DNA of 64,000 bases from Nocardioides guangzhouensis (GTDB lineage: Bacteria; Actinomycetota; Actinomycetes; Propionibacteriales; Nocardioidaceae): assembly GCF_004519545.1 (NCBI RefSeq), contig NZ_SDKM01000021.1, forward strand, positions 22,097-86,096, read 5' to 3'. Made by a program: the position numbers and the translations under genes. Under the pieces are notes generated by a model. The model was given only the letters and a program-made list of their open reading frames with translations, was not told the DNA's origin and did no database searches. Shown in pieces: positions 17,556-28,235 of the stretch (position 1 is its first letter; each line of letters begins with the position of its first letter).

Positions 17556-18154
17556 CACTGAGCCACCTCCGCGCGCGCCTTGAGCAGCGCGGCCGGGGCG
17601 ACGTCCTCGACGGGCAGGCCACGGCGCGAGGCGACCGTCTCCGGCTCCTCGAGCATCCGCAGCGCCTCGACGGTCGCGTGCACGATGTTGATCTGGTTCG
17701 ACGAACCGAGCGACTTGCTCAGGACGTCGTGGATGCCGGCGCACTCGAGCACCGCACGCACCGGGCCACCCGCGATCACACCGGTACCGGGGGCGGCGGG
17801 GCGCAGCAGGACGACGCCCGCGGCCTTCTCGCCCTGGACCGGGTGCGGGATGGTGCCCTGGATGCGCGGGACCTTGAAGAAGTGCTTCTTGGCCTCCTCG
17901 ACACCCTTGGCGATCGCCGCGGGGACTTCCTTCGCCTTGCCGTAGCCGACACCGACGAGACCCTCGCCGTCACCCACGACCACGAGGGCAGTGAAGCTGA
18001 AGCGACGACCACCCTTCACGACCTTGGCGACTCGGTTGATCGCGACGACGCGCTCGATGTAGGCGGTCTTGTCGGCAGCCTGGCCGCCGCGACGGTCGTC
18101 GCGGTTGCCACGACGGTCGCCACCGGCGCGCTGTCCGCGCTGGGCTCCGCTCAT
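17555..18154 (-). CDS. rpsE: Small-subunit ribosomal protein uS5
   Basis: 199 residues. A Gly/Arg/Asp-rich N-terminal extension of about 28 residues precedes the dsRBD-like domain ([23 protein letters not shown]) and the C-terminal domain ([21 protein letters not shown]). It shapes the mRNA entry site and affects decoding fidelity. The loop VKGGRRF, where spectinomycin-resistance changes arise, looks wild type. Conserved rplR-rpsE-rpmD order. Confidence 0.97.
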   Translation of the reverse strand: MSGAQRGQRAGGDRRGNRDDRRGGQAADKTAYIERVVAINRVAKVVKGGRRFSFTALVVVGDGEGLVGVGYGKAKEVPAAIAKGVEEAKKHFFKVPRIQGTIPHPVQGEKAAGVVLLRPAAPGTGVIAGGPVRAVLECAGIHDVLSKSLGSSNQINIVHATVEALRMLEEPETVASRRGLPVEDVAPAALLKARAEVAQ

Positions 18155-18185
18155 CAGACTTTCCTCTTCTCTCTGTTCTTCGCGA

Positions 18186-18569
18186 TCAGAACGTCAGGCC
18201 GCCCTCGCGGGCGCCGTCTGCAAGGGCCGCGATGCGGCCGTGGTACTTGTTGCCGGCGCGGTCGAAGACCACGCCCTCGACACCGGCGGCCTTCGCGCGC
18301 TCGGCGACCAGCTCGCCGACCCTCTTGGCCTTGGCGGTCTTGTCACCGTCGAAGGACCGCAGGTCCGACTCCATGGTGGAGGCCGACGCGAGGGTCTTGC
18401 CGACCAGGTCGTCGACGACCTGGACACCGATGTGCTTGCTCGACTTGGTCACGACCAGGCGAGGACGCTCGGCGGTGCCGGCGATCTTCTTGCGGCCGCG
18501 CATCTGGCGACGCAGGCGCGACGCAGTGCGACCGGCGGTGTGCTTGTGCTGCTTGAGCGAGATCGCCAT
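18186..18569 (-). CDS. rplR: Large-subunit ribosomal protein uL18
   Basis: 127 residues from the ATG at 18569 ([20 protein letters not shown]). A GTG two codons upstream overlaps the rplF stop and is less likely. It binds 5S rRNA; the core has [20 protein letters not shown] and the C-terminal [20 protein letters not shown]. It sits between rplF and rpsE as in all spc operons. Confidence 0.96.
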   Translation of the reverse strand: MAISLKQHKHTAGRTASRLRRQMRGRKKIAGTAERPRLVVTKSSKHIGVQVVDDLVGKTLASASTMESDLRSFDGDKTAKAKRVGELVAERAKAAGVEGVVFDRAGNKYHGRIAALADGAREGGLTF

Positions 18570-18571
18570 GG

Positions 18572-19114
18572 TCACTTACCAGCCTTTCCGACCTTGCGGC
18601 GGATGTGCTCACCCGCGTACCGAACGCCCTTGCCCTTGTAGGGCTCCGGCTTGCGCAGCTTGCGGATGTTCGCGGCCACCTCGCCGACGAGCTGCTTGTC
18701 GATCCCGACGACGCCGACCTTGGTCGGGCCCTCGGTGGTGAACGTGATGCCCTCGGGGGCGTTGAACGTGATCGGGTGGGAGTACCCGAGCTGGAACTCC
18801 AGCTGGGTCGGGCCCTTCGGCAGCACGCGGTAACCCACGCCGACGATCTCGAGCCTCTTCTCGTAGCCCTCGGTCACACCGGTCACCATGTTGGCGATCA
18901 GCGTGCGGGTCAGGCCGTGCAGCGAGCGGCTCTCGCGCTCGTCGTCCGGGCGCTTGACCTCGAGCGCGCCGTCCTCGCCCTTCTCGACGGTGATCGGGGC
19001 GGCAACGGTGTGCGACAGGGTGCCCTTGGGGCCCTTCACGGTCACCAGGCGGTCGTCGAGGTTCACCTCGACACCCGACGGGACCGGGATGGGGAGCTTG
19101 CCAATGCGCGACAT
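18572..19114 (-). CDS. rplF: Large-subunit ribosomal protein uL6
   Basis: 180 residues from the ATG at 19114 ([16 protein letters not shown]), which has GAAGGAGAGACG before it; the in-frame extension to 19171 reads through the gap from rpsH and was rejected. Two copies of the uL6 fold, with the C-terminal signature [25 protein letters not shown] near the sarcin-ricin loop and factor-binding site. Confidence 0.97.
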   Translation of the reverse strand: MSRIGKLPIPVPSGVEVNLDDRLVTVKGPKGTLSHTVAAPITVEKGEDGALEVKRPDDERESRSLHGLTRTLIANMVTGVTEGYEKRLEIVGVGYRVLPKGPTQLEFQLGYSHPITFNAPEGITFTTEGPTKVGVVGIDKQLVGEVAANIRKLRKPEPYKGKGVRYAGEHIRRKVGKAGK

Positions 19115-19142
19115 GCTTCGTCTCTCCTTCGTGGTCTCGTCG

Positions 19143-19550
19143 TCACCAGACGTAGGCGAGGACTTCCCCACCCACGCCCTTCTGGTTCGCCTGGCGGTCG
19201 GTCAGCAGGCCCTGGCTGGTCGAGATGATCGCGACACCCAGGCCGCCCAGCACCTTCGGGAGACCCGTGTGCTTGGCGTAGACCCGGAGGCCGGGCTTGC
19301 TGATCCGGCGGACGCCCGCGATGGAGCGCTCCCGGTTGCGGCCGTACTTGAGGGTGATGTCGAGGGTCTTGCCCACCTCGCCCTCGGCCGGCTCGTGCAC
19401 GTCGTACGACGTGATGTAGCCCTCCTGCTGGAGGATCTCGGCGACGCCAGCCTTGAGCTTGCTGTACGGCATCGACACCGAGTCGTGGTACGCCTGGTTG
19501 GCGTTGCGCAGACGCGTGAGCATGTCTGCGATCGGGTCAGTCATCGTCAT
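19143..19550 (-). CDS. rpsH: Small-subunit ribosomal protein uS8
   Basis: 135 residues. [18 protein letters not shown] start, central region, and the C-terminal [26 protein letters not shown] with the S8 signature. It binds helix 21 of 16S rRNA. In Escherichia coli S8 represses spc translation; no clear mimic was found here. Two closely spaced ATG codons (19550 and 19544) could both serve as the start. Confidence 0.97.
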   Translation of the reverse strand: MTMTDPIADMLTRLRNANQAYHDSVSMPYSKLKAGVAEILQQEGYITSYDVHEPAEGEVGKTLDITLKYGRNRERSIAGVRRISKPGLRVYAKHTGLPKVLGGLGVAIISTSQGLLTDRQANQKGVGGEVLAYVW

Positions 19551-19629
19551 GGCCGAAAGGGCCCTTTCCCACCGTGGTTTCGACCCGCCGTCTCGCGGGC
19601 CGACCTTCAGCGATCGTGTGTTGAGTGGA

Positions 19630-19815
19630 TTACCAGCTGGACTTGGTCACGCCGGGGAGCTCACCGCGGTGAGCCATCTCGCGCAGGCAGATCCGGCACA
19701 GGCCGAACTTGCGGTAGACGGCCTTGGGCCGGCCGCAGCGCTGGCACCGGGTGTAGCCACGGACCGCGAACTTGGGCTTGCGGGCGGCCTTGACCTTCAG
19801 AGCAGTCTTCGCCAT
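19630..19815 (-). CDS. rpsZ: Small-subunit ribosomal protein uS14, zinc type
   Basis: 61 residues, the short zinc-containing form: C24-x2-C27 in [11 protein letters not shown] and C40-x2-C43 in [10 protein letters not shown]. It assembles on the 30S head. The short form with four cysteines is the one normally encoded in actinobacterial spc operons; a zinc-free paralogue may exist elsewhere. It lies 1 nt downstream of rplE. Confidence 0.97.
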
Positions 19816-19816
19816 G

Positions 19817-20392
19817 TCAGTTCTCCTTGAACGGGAAGCCGAGGTGCTTGAGCAGCGCCCGACCCTCGTCGTCGTTGGCGGCCGTGGTCACGATCGTGAT
19901 GTCCATGCCCCGCTGCCGGTCGGTCTTGTCCTGGTCGATCTCGTGGAACATGACCTGCTCGGTCAGGCCGAAGGTGTAGTTGCCCCGGCCGTCGAACTGC
20001 TTGGGCGACAGGCCGCGGAAGTCGCGGATGCGCGGGAGCGCCAGCGACAGCAGCCGGTCCAGGAACTCCCACATGCGGTCGCCGCGCAGCGTGACGTGCG
20101 CACCGATCGGCATGCCCTCACGCAGCTTGAACTGCGCGATGGACTTGCGGGCCTTGGTGACCTGCGGCTTCTGGCCGGTGATCGCGGTGAGGTCCTTGAT
20201 CGCGCCCTCGATCAGCTTCGAGTCGCGGGCCGCCTCGCCGACGCCCATGTTGACCACGATCTTGGTCAGCCCGGGCACCTGCATGACGTTGGCGAACTCG
20301 AACTCGCCACGGAGGGCGGGAACGATCTCCTCGCGGTAGCGCTGCTTGAGCCGGGCCTGCGGGGCCTCGGTCTTGTTCTGGGTCTCGGTCAT
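19817..20392 (-). CDS. rplE: Large-subunit ribosomal protein uL5
   Basis: 191 residues from the ATG at 20392 ([18 protein letters not shown]), one base after the rplX stop; the frame extension to 20425 lies inside rplX. Core [43 protein letters not shown], and [16 protein letters not shown]. It binds 5S rRNA and contacts P-site tRNA and the 30S head. Confidence 0.97.
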
Positions 20393-20393
20393 C

Positions 20394-20756
20394 TCAGATT
20401 TCCTTGCCGGTCTTGCGCGACACACGGACGCTGCGGCCCGCGGTGTACGTCGAGCCGTCCGGGCGGCGCTTGCTGACCTCGTCGCGGCGGAAGCCGACGC
20501 GGGTCACGTCGTCGCCGACGACCAGCATCACGTTGGACACGTGGATCGGGGCCTCGGTGGTCACGATGCCGCCGGTCTTGCCGTCGCGGCCGCCCTGGTT
20601 GACGACCTTCTCGTGCTTCTTGACGCGGTTGACGCCCTCGACGATGACGCGGTCCTCGTCACGAAGGACGGCGATGACCTTGCCCTCGGCGCCCTTGTCC
20701 TTGCCCGCGATCACCTTGACGGTGTCGCCCTTCTTGATGTTCAGCGACTTCGCCAT
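20394..20756 (-). CDS. rplX: Large-subunit ribosomal protein uL24
   Basis: 120 residues from the ATG at 20756, which overlaps the rplN stop (TGATG). KOW motif at the N-terminus: [21 protein letters not shown] (around 7-27). It is an assembly initiator of the 50S subunit, located at the exit tunnel rim. Confidence 0.97.
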   Translation of the reverse strand: MAKSLNIKKGDTVKVIAGKDKGAEGKVIAVLRDEDRVIVEGVNRVKKHEKVVNQGGRDGKTGGIVTTEAPIHVSNVMLVVGDDVTRVGFRRDEVSKRRPDGSTYTAGRSVRVSRKTGKEI

Positions 20757-21124
20757 CACAGCACCTCCGGGGCGAGCGAGATGATCTTCATGAACTTCTT
20801 CTCGCGCAGCTCACGGCCCACGGGGCCGAAGATGCGGGTGCCACGTGGCTCGCCGTCGTTCTTGAGGATCACGGCGGCGTTCTCGTCGAAGCGGATGTAG
20901 GAGCCGTCCGGACGACGGCGCTCCTTCACCGTGCGGACGACGACGGCCTTGACCACGTCACCCTTCTTCACGTTGCCACCGGGGATCGCGTCCTTGACGG
21001 TGGCGACGATGACGTCGCCGATACCGGCGTAGCGCCGACCAGAGCCGCCGAGAACACGGATGCAGAGGATCTCCTTCGCACCGGTGTTGTCGGCGACCTT
21101 GAGTCGCGACTCCTGCTGGATCAT
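20756..21124 (-). CDS. rplN: Large-subunit ribosomal protein uL14
   Basis: 122 residues, the exact family length. [23 protein letters not shown] start and the signature region [21 protein letters not shown] (around 64-84). It contacts 16S rRNA helix 14 and the silencing factor RsfS. It is the first gene of the spc operon; 105 nt with a hairpin separate it from rpsQ. Confidence 0.97.
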   Translation of the reverse strand: MIQQESRLKVADNTGAKEILCIRVLGGSGRRYAGIGDVIVATVKDAIPGGNVKKGDVVKAVVVRTVKERRRPDGSYIRFDENAAVILKNDGEPRGTRIFGPVGRELREKKFMKIISLAPEVL

Positions 21125-21152
21125 CGGTTATCTCCTGGTTGTCGAGCCGGTT

Positions 21153-21177
21153 CTCGCCGCCTCAGGCGGGCGACGAG
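21153..21177 (-). promoter_or_regulatory. Hairpin between rpsQ and rplN
   Basis: CCGCCT/AGGCGG pair around one base (21157-21169), with CTCG/CGAG outside (21153-21156 and 21174-21177). It marks the S10/spc boundary and may be an attenuator or processing site. No strong promoter was found in the gap. Confidence 0.35.
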
Positions 21178-21229
21178 CCTTGCCGAACTGAATGGTTTGA
21201 AAACTGCGGGTCGGCCGTGGGGCCGGGTG

Positions 21230-21502
21230 TCACTTGGCCTTCTCGAGGACCTGGACGACGCGCCAGCGCTTGGTGGCCGACAGCGGACGGGTCTCCATGA
21301 TCAGGACCCGGTCGCCGATGCCGCACTCGTTGGTCTCGTCGTGCGCCTTCAGCTTGCTGGTGCGACGCATGACCTTGCCGTAGAGGGCGTGCTTGACACG
21401 GTCCTCGACGGACACGACCACGGTCTTGTCCATCTTGTCGCTGACGACGAGGCCCTCACGGACCTTGCGCGCGGTGCGCTCGGTGGAAGCCTGCTCGCTC
21501 AT
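21230..21502 (-). CDS. rpsQ: Small-subunit ribosomal protein uS17
   Basis: 90 residues with the OB fold: [33 protein letters not shown] and [26 protein letters not shown]. It is a primary 16S rRNA binder. The start overlaps rpmC by 4 nt (ATGA), showing translational coupling. Last gene of the S10 operon. Confidence 0.97.
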   Translation of the reverse strand: MSEQASTERTARKVREGLVVSDKMDKTVVVSVEDRVKHALYGKVMRRTSKLKAHDETNECGIGDRVLIMETRPLSATKRWRVVQVLEKAK

Positions 21503-21738
21503 GCGGCGCCGCCCTTCTCGTTGCTCGAGCCCGGAGCGGTGCGGATGCCGAGCTCACGCTCGCGCACCACGGTGTAGATCCGGGCGATGTCCTTCTTGAC
21601 CGTGCGCAGCCGGCCGTGGCTCTCCAGCTGGCCGGTGGCCGCCTGGAATCGGAGGTTGAACAGCTCCTCCTTGGCCTCGCGCAGCTTGGTCTCGAGGTCG
21701 ACGTTGCTCATCTCGTCGAGTTCGTATGCGGTTGCCAT
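21499..21738 (-). CDS. rpmC: Large-subunit ribosomal protein uL29
   Basis: 79 residues. Two-helix protein: [35 protein letters not shown] and [19 protein letters not shown], followed by a short unstructured tail. It sits at the tunnel exit next to uL23. Overlaps rplP upstream (TGATG) and rpsQ downstream (4 nt). Confidence 0.97.
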   Translation of the reverse strand: MATAYELDEMSNVDLETKLREAKEELFNLRFQAATGQLESHGRLRTVKKDIARIYTVVRERELGIRTAPGSSNEKGGAA

Positions 21739-22157
21739 CAGAATTCACCTGCCTCGCGGGAGACGAAGCGGCACTTCATCGGAAGCTTGTGCATCGCGCG
21801 GCGCATCGCCTCGCGGGCAACGTCCTCGTCCACTCCGGAAAGTTCGAACATGACGCGGCCGGGCTTGACGTTGGCAACCCACCACTCGGGGGAACCCTTT
21901 CCGGAACCCATGCGGGTCTCGGCAGGCTTCTTGGTCAGCGGACGGTCGGGGTAGATGTTGATCCACACCTTTCCGCCACGCTTGATGTGACGGGTCATCG
22001 CGATACGGGCCGACTCGATCTGCCGGTTCGTCACGTAGTGACCCTCGACCGCCTGGATGCCGAACTCGCCGAAGGCGAGACGGGTGCCACCCTTGGCCGC
22101 ACCGGTCCGCTTGGGGTGGTGCTGCTTGCGGTGCTTGACACGACGGGGCATCAACAT
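21738..22157 (-). CDS. rplP: Large-subunit ribosomal protein uL16
   Basis: 139 residues. [19 protein letters not shown] start, central [37 protein letters not shown] with the family signature, and the C-terminal helix. It binds between 5S and 23S rRNA and is needed for A-site tRNA. An internal ATG at codon 3 is an alternative start. Confidence 0.97.
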   Translation of the reverse strand: MLMPRRVKHRKQHHPKRTGAAKGGTRLAFGEFGIQAVEGHYVTNRQIESARIAMTRHIKRGGKVWINIYPDRPLTKKPAETRMGSGKGSPEWWVANVKPGRVMFELSGVDEDVAREAMRRAMHKLPMKCRFVSREAGEF

Positions 22158-22162
22158 GGTGC

Positions 22163-23002
22163 TCAGCCCTCCTGTCCGGTGGTCGCAGCCTCGGCCGGAG
22201 CGGCGGTCTCGGCCGGAGCCTCGGTCGCCGGCGCCTCGGAGGCGGCACGGTCGGCACGCGTCGGTCGGTCGCCGCGCGAGCCCCGGCTCGGACGGTCGCC
22301 ACCGCGGGACGGACGGCCACGGCCGCCACCTGGCGCACCGGCGCGCGCGGCCGCCTGGGCCTCACGCTCGGCGCGGGTGCCCGCGACCTCGCCCTTGTAG
22401 ATCCAGACCTTCACGCCGATGCGGCCGAAGGTGGTCTTGGCCTCGTAGAACCCGTAGTCGATGTCGGCACGGAGGGTGTGCAGCGGCACGCGGCCCTCGC
22501 GGTAGAACTCCGTGCGCGACATCTCGGCGCCGTTGAGGCGGCCGGAGCACTGGATCCGGATGCCCTTGGCACCGGAGCGCATGGAGGTCTGGATCGCCTT
22601 GCGCATCGCGCGACGGAACTGCACACGGCCGGCGAGCTGCTCGGCGACGCCCTGGGCGACCAGCTGCGCGTCGACCTCGGGGTTCTTGACCTCGAGGATG
22701 TTCAGCTGCACCTGCTTGCCGGTGAGCTTCTCCAGCTCGCCACGGATGCGGTCGGCCTCGGCGCCGCGGCGGCCGATGACGATGCCCGGACGCGCGGTGT
22801 GGATGTCGACCCGGACGCGGTCACGGGTGCGCTCGATCTCCACCTTGGAGATGCCGGCCCGCTCCATGCCCTTGGACAGGAGCTTGCGGATCGCGACGTC
22901 CTCGCCGACGTACGACTTGTACAGCTTCTCGGCGTACCAGCGGCTCTTGTGGTCGGTCGAAATACCGAGGCGGAAGCCGTTCGGGTTGATCTTCTGCCCC
23001 AT
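22163..23002 (-). CDS. rpsC: Small-subunit ribosomal protein uS3 with extended tail
   Basis: 279 residues. KH domain with [17 protein letters not shown] (around 74-90) and the C-terminal domain [33 protein letters not shown]. Residues from about 216 onward form a low-complexity tail, first Gly/Arg-rich then Ala/Glu/Thr-rich, about 45-50 residues longer than the shortest homologues. It forms the mRNA entry tunnel. Its ATG overlaps the rplV stop. Confidence 0.96.
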   Translation of the reverse strand: MGQKINPNGFRLGISTDHKSRWYAEKLYKSYVGEDVAIRKLLSKGMERAGISKVEIERTRDRVRVDIHTARPGIVIGRRGAEADRIRGELEKLTGKQVQLNILEVKNPEVDAQLVAQGVAEQLAGRVQFRRAMRKAIQTSMRSGAKGIRIQCSGRLNGAEMSRTEFYREGRVPLHTLRADIDYGFYEAKTTFGRIGVKVWIYKGEVAGTRAEREAQAAARAGAPGGGRGRPSRGGDRPSRGSRGDRPTRADRAASEAPATEAPAETAAPAEAATTGQEG

Positions 23003-23424
23003 CAGGCAGTCCGTCCCTTCTTCTCGACGGCATCAGCCGGCTGCACGGCCAGCGTGATGTGGCTGGTGCGCTTGTTGATGCGGGTCGCCCGACCCTGCGC
23101 ACGCGGACGCCACCGCTTCATCGTCGGGCCCTCGTCGACCATCGCGACCGAGACGACCAGGTCCGAGGTGTCCAGGCCCTCGGTGGTCTCGGCGTTCGCG
23201 ACGGCGCTCTCGAGGACCTTGTAGACGGTCTCGGCGGCGGCCTGCGGCGCGAACTGCAGCAGGGCCAGGGCGTCCTCGACGGGGAGGCCGCGGACCATGT
23301 CGACGACACGGCGGGCCTTCATCGGGGTGATCCGCACGAAGCGTGCGCTCGCGAAGGCGCCCGGCTGGTCGCCGAGCAGCGACTCGCGGCGGGCGCTGGT
23401 GCGCCGGCGCTCAGTAACGCTCAT
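23002..23424 (-). CDS. rplV: Large-subunit ribosomal protein uL22
   Basis: 140 residues. A 27-residue N-terminal extension ([22 protein letters not shown] region) precedes the normal fold, [19 protein letters not shown], and the C-terminal beta hairpin [23 protein letters not shown] that lines the exit tunnel near the macrolide site. No deletions in the hairpin are evident. Confidence 0.96.
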   Translation of the reverse strand: MSVTERRRTSARRESLLGDQPGAFASARFVRITPMKARRVVDMVRGLPVEDALALLQFAPQAAAETVYKVLESAVANAETTEGLDTSDLVVSVAMVDEGPTMKRWRPRAQGRATRINKRTSHITLAVQPADAVEKKGRTA

Positions 23425-23457
23425 TGCTCGTTCTCTCCAGTTCCTGATCGCCCCGCG

Positions 23458-23739
23458 TCAGCGGCGGCGACCCTTCCGGTCTTCCTTCACGTGCCCGCGG
23501 TAGGTGCGGGTGGGGGCAAATTCGCCGAGCTTGTGACCGACCATCGAGTCGGTGACGAACACGGGAACGTGCTTGCGGCCGTCGTGCACGGCGATCGTGT
23601 GGCCGATCATGTCGGGCACGATCATCGAGCGGCGCGACCAGGTCTTGATGACGTTGTGGCTGCCCTTCTCGTTCTCGGCGTCCACCTTCTTCTGAAGGTG
23701 GTCGTCGACGAAGGGGCCCTTCTTCAGGCTGCGAGGCAT
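23458..23739 (-). CDS. rpsS: Small-subunit ribosomal protein uS19
   Basis: 93 residues. [20 protein letters not shown] start, [30 protein letters not shown], and the S19 signature [16 protein letters not shown]. It sits on the 30S head with uS13. Between rplB (5-nt gap upstream) and rplV. Confidence 0.97.
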   Translation of the reverse strand: MPRSLKKGPFVDDHLQKKVDAENEKGSHNVIKTWSRRSMIVPDMIGHTIAVHDGRKHVPVFVTDSMVGHKLGEFAPTRTYRGHVKEDRKGRRR

Positions 23740-23744
23740 CTCGG

Positions 23745-24581
23745 TTACTTCCTACCCTTGCCGGTCTTGCGACGACGGATGATCTGGGAGTCGGACGCCT
23801 TGCGCTTGCGCGTGCGGCCCTCCGGCTGGCCCCAGGGGGACACCGGGTGGCGACCACCCGAGGTCTTGCCCTCACCACCGCCGTGGGGGTGGTCGACCGG
23901 GTTCATGACCACACCGCGGACGGTCGGGCGCTTGCCCTTCCAGCGCATGCGGCCGGCCTTGCCCCAGTTGATGTTCGACTGCTCGGCGTTGCCGACCTCA
24001 CCGATGGTGGCGCGGCAGCGGACGTCGACGAACCGCATCTCGCCGGACGGCATGCGCAGCGTGGCGCGCGAGCCCTCCTTGGCGACCAGCTGGGCCGAGT
24101 TGCCGGCCGAGCGGGCGATCTTCGCGCCGCCGCCCGGACGCAGCTCCACGCAGTGGATGGTCGTGCCGACCGGGATGTTGCGCAGCGGGAGGTTGTTGCC
24201 CCACTTGATGTCGGCGTTCGGGCCCGACTCCACGACGGTGCCCTGCGCCAGGCCGCGCGGCGCGATGATGTAGCGCTTCTCGCCGTCGGCGTAGTGCAGC
24301 AGCGCGATGCGCGCGGTGCGGTTCGGGTCGTACTCGATGTGCGCGACCTTGGCCGGAACGCCGTCCTTGTCGTAGCGACGAAAGTCGATGACGCGGTAGG
24401 CACGCTTGTGGCCGCCACCCTGGTGCCGGGTGGTGATCCGGCCCTGGTTGTTGCGGCCGCCCTTCTTGGGCAGCGGGCGCGTCAGCGACTTCTCCGGCGT
24501 CGACCGGGTCACCTCGACGAAGTCGGCGACCGACGAGCCGCGACGGCCCGGGGTGGTCGGCTTGTACTTGCGGATAGCCAT
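23745..24581 (-). CDS. rplB: Large-subunit ribosomal protein uL2
   Basis: 278 residues, normal length. Core with [21 protein letters not shown] and the peptidyl-transferase-centre loop [20 protein letters not shown] (around 216-235), containing the conserved His involved in 50S activity. The basic C-terminus is [20 protein letters not shown]. It is required for subunit joining. Confidence 0.97.
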   Translation of the reverse strand: MAIRKYKPTTPGRRGSSVADFVEVTRSTPEKSLTRPLPKKGGRNNQGRITTRHQGGGHKRAYRVIDFRRYDKDGVPAKVAHIEYDPNRTARIALLHYADGEKRYIIAPRGLAQGTVVESGPNADIKWGNNLPLRNIPVGTTIHCVELRPGGGAKIARSAGNSAQLVAKEGSRATLRMPSGEMRFVDVRCRATIGEVGNAEQSNINWGKAGRMRWKGKRPTVRGVVMNPVDHPHGGGEGKTSGGRHPVSPWGQPEGRTRKRKASDSQIIRRRKTGKGRK

Positions 24582-24610
24582 TTCTCAGTCCTCGTTATCC
24601 AGGTGCCCGG

Positions 24611-24916
24611 TCAGGAGACCGGACCTCCGAAGATGTCGATGCGGTGGCCCTCGGCGAGGCTGACGATCGCGCGCTTGGTGTTGGCACGCTTGCCCATGCC
24701 GAAGCGGGTACGACGCGTCTTGCCCTGGCGGTTGATCGTGTTGACCGACGTCACCTTGACGTTGAACACCTTCTCGACCGCGATCTTGATCTCGGTCTTG
24801 TTGGCGTCCGGACGCACCAGGAAGGTGTACTTGTTCGCGTCGAGGAGGCCATAGCTCTTCTCGGACACGACCGGTGCGATCAGGATGTCGCGGTGGTCCT
24901 TGTGCAGGGTGCTCAC
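24611..24916 (-). CDS. rplW: Large-subunit ribosomal protein uL23
   Basis: 101 residues. [28 protein letters not shown] start and [28 protein letters not shown] loop. It is the docking site for trigger factor and SRP at the tunnel exit. GTG start that overlaps the rplD stop (GTGA), giving tight coupling. Confidence 0.96.
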   Translation of the reverse strand: MSTLHKDHRDILIAPVVSEKSYGLLDANKYTFLVRPDANKTEIKIAVEKVFNVKVTSVNTINRQGKTRRTRFGMGKRANTKRAIVSLAEGHRIDIFGGPVS

Positions 24917-25551
24917 TTGGCAGCCTCCTCGGTCTCGGCCTTCGCGCCGCCCGCGGCACCGACGAACGCGTCGTACGCGCCCTTGGTGAACACCACGTCG
25001 TCGGACAGCAGGACGTCGTAGGTGTTGAGCTGGTCGACCGCGATGATGTGGACGTTCGCGGCGTTGCGCAGCGACAGCCAGGTCAGGTTGTCGCCCCGCT
25101 CGAGCACCACCAGGAAGCGGACACGGTCCGAGAGGCCGGCCAGCGCGGCGAGCGCGGTCTTGGTCGACGGCGCGTCGCCGGTGACCAGCGACTCGACCAC
25201 GTGGACGCGGTCGTTGCGGGCCCGGTCGGAGAGGGCGCCACGGAGGGCGGCGGCCTTCATCTTCTTGGGGGTGCGCTGGTCGTAGTCACGCGGCTGCGGG
25301 CCGTGGACGGTGCCGCCGCCGGCGAACTGGGGCGCCCGGGTCGAGCCCTGACGGGCGCGGCCGGTGCCCTTCTGCTTGTAGGGCTTGCGGCCACCACCGC
25401 GGACCTCGCCGCGGGTCTTGGTGGCGGCGCTGCCCTGGCGGGCGGCGGCCTGCTGCGCGACGACGACCTGGTGGATCAGCGGGACGTTGACGTCCACGTC
25501 GAAGATCTCGGCGGGCAGGTCGACCTTCACGGTCTTGGTCTTGGTCGCCAT
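24913..25551 (-). CDS. rplD: Large-subunit ribosomal protein uL4
   Basis: 212 residues. N-terminal globular start then the long internal loop [37 protein letters not shown] (around 40-76) that lines the exit tunnel and contains the macrolide-contact residues, here of wild-type appearance. It can regulate the S10 operon in some bacteria. It lies 2 nt after rplC. Confidence 0.97.
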   Translation of the reverse strand: MATKTKTVKVDLPAEIFDVDVNVPLIHQVVVAQQAAARQGSAATKTRGEVRGGGRKPYKQKGTGRARQGSTRAPQFAGGGTVHGPQPRDYDQRTPKKMKAAALRGALSDRARNDRVHVVESLVTGDAPSTKTALAALAGLSDRVRFLVVLERGDNLTWLSLRNAANVHIIAVDQLNTYDVLLSDDVVFTKGAYDAFVGAAGGAKAETEEAAK

Positions 25552-25553
25552 GC

Positions 25554-26225
25554 TCAGGCCTCCTTGCCAGAGGTGACGGTCTTCTTGGCGGCCGAGCGGA
25601 GGACCACGACGCCACCCTTGGGGCCGGGGACGGCACCCTTGAGGAGGATCAGGCCCTTCTCTGCGTCGACGGCGTGCACCGTGACGTTCTGGGTGGTGAC
25701 GGTGTCGCCACCCATCCGGCCGGACATGCGCATGCCCTTGAAGACGCGACCGGGCGTGGCGCAGGCGCCGATCGAGCCCGGCTTGCGGTGGTTGCGGTGG
25801 GCACCGTGCGAGGCGGAGACGCCGGCGAAGCCGTGGCGCTTCATCGTGCCCGCGTAGCCCTTGCCCTTGCTCGTCCCGGTCACGTCGATCTCGTCGCCGG
25901 CCTCGAAGAGCTCGGCGGTCAGCTCCTGGCCGACGGCGTACGACGCGGCGTCGGCGGTGCGGATCTCGACCAGGTGGCGGCGCGCGGTGACGCCGGCCCT
26001 GGCGAAGTGGCCCGCGGCCGGCTTGGTGACCTTGCGGCCCTCGATCTCACCGAACCCGACCTGGATGGCGTTGTAGCCGTCGGTCTCGGGCTGGCGGACC
26101 TGGGTGACCACGTTGGTCGCCGCGGCGACGACGGTCACGGGGACGATGCGGTTGTTCTCGTCCCAGGTCTGGGTCATGCCGAGCTTGGTGCCCAGCAGGC
26201 CCTTCACATTGCGTTCGATAGTCAT
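25554..26225 (-). CDS. rplC: Large-subunit ribosomal protein uL3
   Basis: 223 residues. Start [24 protein letters not shown]; central extension [21 protein letters not shown] and [21 protein letters not shown] reaching the peptidyl transferase centre (W-finger region). One of the two initiators of 50S assembly. Second gene of the S10 operon, 11 nt after rpsJ. Confidence 0.97.
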   Translation of the reverse strand: MTIERNVKGLLGTKLGMTQTWDENNRIVPVTVVAAATNVVTQVRQPETDGYNAIQVGFGEIEGRKVTKPAAGHFARAGVTARRHLVEIRTADAASYAVGQELTAELFEAGDEIDVTGTSKGKGYAGTMKRHGFAGVSASHGAHRNHRKPGSIGACATPGRVFKGMRMSGRMGGDTVTTQNVTVHAVDAEKGLILLKGAVPGPKGGVVVLRSAAKKTVTSGKEA

Positions 26226-26236
26226 GACTCGCGACC

Positions 26237-26545
26237 TCAGAGCTTGATCTCGATGTCAACGCCGGCAGGCAGGTCGAGGCGCATGAGCGAGTCGACCGTC
26301 TTCGGCGTGGGGTCAATGATGTCGATGAGGCGCTTGTGGGTGCGCATCTCGAAGTGCTCGCGGGAGTCCTTGTACTTGTGCGGCGAGCGAATGACGCAGA
26401 AGACGTTCTTCTCGGTCGGCAGCGGCACCGGGCCGGCGACCTTCGCACCCGTGCGGGTGACGGTGTCCACGATCTTCCGCGCCGAGGTGTCGATCACCTC
26501 GTGGTCATAGGCCTTGAGCCTGATGCGGATCTTCTGTCCCGCCAT
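26237..26545 (-). CDS. rpsJ: Small-subunit ribosomal protein uS10
   Basis: 102 residues from the ATG at 26545 ([20 protein letters not shown]). It contains the S10 signature [36 protein letters not shown] 30S head protein that also acts as NusE in antitermination. The frame stays open to 26788, but that part is untranslated leader. First gene of the S10 operon. Confidence 0.97.
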   Translation of the reverse strand: MAGQKIRIRLKAYDHEVIDTSARKIVDTVTRTGAKVAGPVPLPTEKNVFCVIRSPHKYKDSREHFEMRTHKRLIDIIDPTPKTVDSLMRLDLPAGVDIEIKL

Positions 26546-26933
26546 AGGTCTCTCTCGTCCTTTTCGTTCGTACCCGGGGGTACCGCGTGCTGTCCTCTCA
26601 CGACGCGCCTCCGGGTGGAGCCGCACCGCCCGTGCCCCGCCACCTCGCACCGCCGACCCCCGCGGTCGGGCGTGTCGCACATTTTCTGCGCAACACGAGA
26701 CCGGGATCTCGCAGCTGTTGTGGTGACGCCCGACGGGTTCGTCGGGCCGATCGGGTCTCCAGGTCCGGTGCGGCCACACGCCAACCACCGAACGTCGTTC
26801 TGGAAACGCGATTCAGTAGTCAAGTTGGTCGCACCCCGGCAACCCGCCGAAGCAACCGGACTATCTTGGCAGAGATGTCCCTGAGACACCAAATCAGGAC
26901 GTCCACGGCCCACGACCACCGGGCGGTCCCCGG
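26546..26933 (-). other. 388-nt leader and promoter region of the S10 operon
   Basis: There is no gene here. The 5' leader of rpsJ probably spans most of it. It holds a small inverted repeat GAGACCGGGATCTC (about 26697-26710), a purine-rich ribosome binding region just before rpsJ, and a candidate promoter at 26813-26842. No clear uL4-binding leader could be recognised by eye. Confidence 0.6.
26813..26842 (-). promoter_or_regulatory. Candidate S10 operon promoter
   Basis: On the minus strand TTGCCG (26837-26842) and TACTGA (26813-26818) are 18 bp apart. It would leave a leader of about 260 nt before rpsJ. A TTGACT box nearby lacks a good partner -10. Confidence 0.35.
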
Positions 26934-28229
26934 TCAGGCCCGCTGGTCGGCCACCCCGGCCGGACCACGGCGCGGGATCGCGAGGCAGAGGAGCGCCGCC
27001 AGCAGGCACAGGCCGCCGGCGGTCATCCACGCCGCGAAGTAGTCGCCCTGCCAGGTGCGGATCCACCCGGCGTAGCTGGCCGCGACGCCGGCGCCGACCA
27101 TGTGGCTGGCGAAGACCCACCCGAAGACGACGCCGGACCGCTCGATCCCGAAGTGCACCCGGCACAGGGTCACCGTCGGCGGCACGGTGGCGACCCAGTC
27201 CAGGCCGTAGAACAGGATGAAGAGGAACAGGCTGGGGTGGACGTGCGGTCCGAGCAGCCACGGCACCACCAGCAGCGACAGGCCGCGGAGGAAGTAGTAG
27301 CCGAACAGCAGATAGCGGGAGTCAACGCGGTCGGTGAGCCATCCGCTGGCGACGGTGCCGGCGATGTCGAAGATGCCGATCAGGGCCAGCAGCGAGGCGC
27401 TGGTGGTGGCGGGCATCCCGTGATCGTGGGCCGCGGGGATGAAGTGGGTCCCGATCAGCCCGTTGGTCGACCAGCCGCAGATCCAGAAGGTGACGAACAG
27501 GATCCAGAACGCGCGGCTCCGGGACGCCTCGCGCAGGGCGTCGAGCGCCACCCACGCCGCGCTGCGACGGACCGCCTTCAGGGGCAGGGGCTGCCAGTCC
27601 GGCGGGGCGCCGTACGGTGTGGTGCCGACGTCGGTGGGCTGGTCCCGCAGGACCCACCACACCAGCGGCACCAGCAGCAGTGCGAACAGCGTGACCAGCC
27701 CGGCCGCCCAGCGCCAGCCGGGCCCGTCGGCGAGCTGGGCGATCGCGGGCAGGAAGACCAGCTGCCCGGTCGAGCTGGCCGCCGAGAAGATCCCGATCAC
27801 GAGCCCGCGGTGGCGGACGAACCACCGGTTGGCCACGATCGCGCCGAACACCAGCGCCAGCGAGCCGGTCCCGATGCCGACCGCGAACCCCCAGAGCAGC
27901 CACAGCTGCCAGGGGCTGGTCATCACCAGGGTCAGGCCGGAGCCGAGCGCGACCAGGGCCAGCGAGGCGGTGACGACCCGGCGGATGCCGAAGCGCTCCA
28001 TGAGGGCCGCCGCGAACGGGGCGGTCAGCCCGTAGACCACGAGGTTCAGGCTGACCGCCCCGGAGGTGGTGGCCCGGCTCCAGCCGAACTCCGCCTCCAG
28101 CGGCTCGAGCAGCGCGCCGGTCGACGAGCGGAATCCCGCGGCGGCGACCAGCGCGCCCATGGTGACCGCGGCCACCCACCAGGCCCGGTGGATCCGGGTG
28201 CGCCCGGACGCGGGCAGGGTGGCGGTCAC
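26934..28229 (-). CDS. MFS transporter, OFA/monocarboxylate-like
   Basis: 431 residues with twelve hydrophobic helices. The first loop has ALMERFGIRRVV, a degenerate MFS motif A, and helix 4-5 carries NRWFVRHRGLVIGIFSAASSTGQ, typical of oxalate/formate-type and monocarboxylate MFS proteins. The substrate is unknown; since it follows a homocysteine S-methyltransferase gene, a methylated sulphur compound is conceivable (inference). The GTG start at 28229 has its own leaderless -10 that contains the stop codon of the upstream gene. Confidence 0.85.
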   Translation of the reverse strand: MTATLPASGRTRIHRAWWVAAVTMGALVAAAGFRSSTGALLEPLEAEFGWSRATTSGAVSLNLVVYGLTAPFAAALMERFGIRRVVTASLALVALGSGLTLVMTSPWQLWLLWGFAVGIGTGSLALVFGAIVANRWFVRHRGLVIGIFSAASSTGQLVFLPAIAQLADGPGWRWAAGLVTLFALLLVPLVWWVLRDQPTDVGTTPYGAPPDWQPLPLKAVRRSAAWVALDALREASRSRAFWILFVTFWICGWSTNGLIGTHFIPAAHDHGMPATTSASLLALIGIFDIAGTVASGWLTDRVDSRYLLFGYYFLRGLSLLVVPWLLGPHVHPSLFLFILFYGLDWVATVPPTVTLCRVHFGIERSGVVFGWVFASHMVGAGVAASYAGWIRTWQGDYFAAWMTAGGLCLLAALLCLAIPRRGPAGVADQRA

Positions 28230-28235
28230 CGGGAC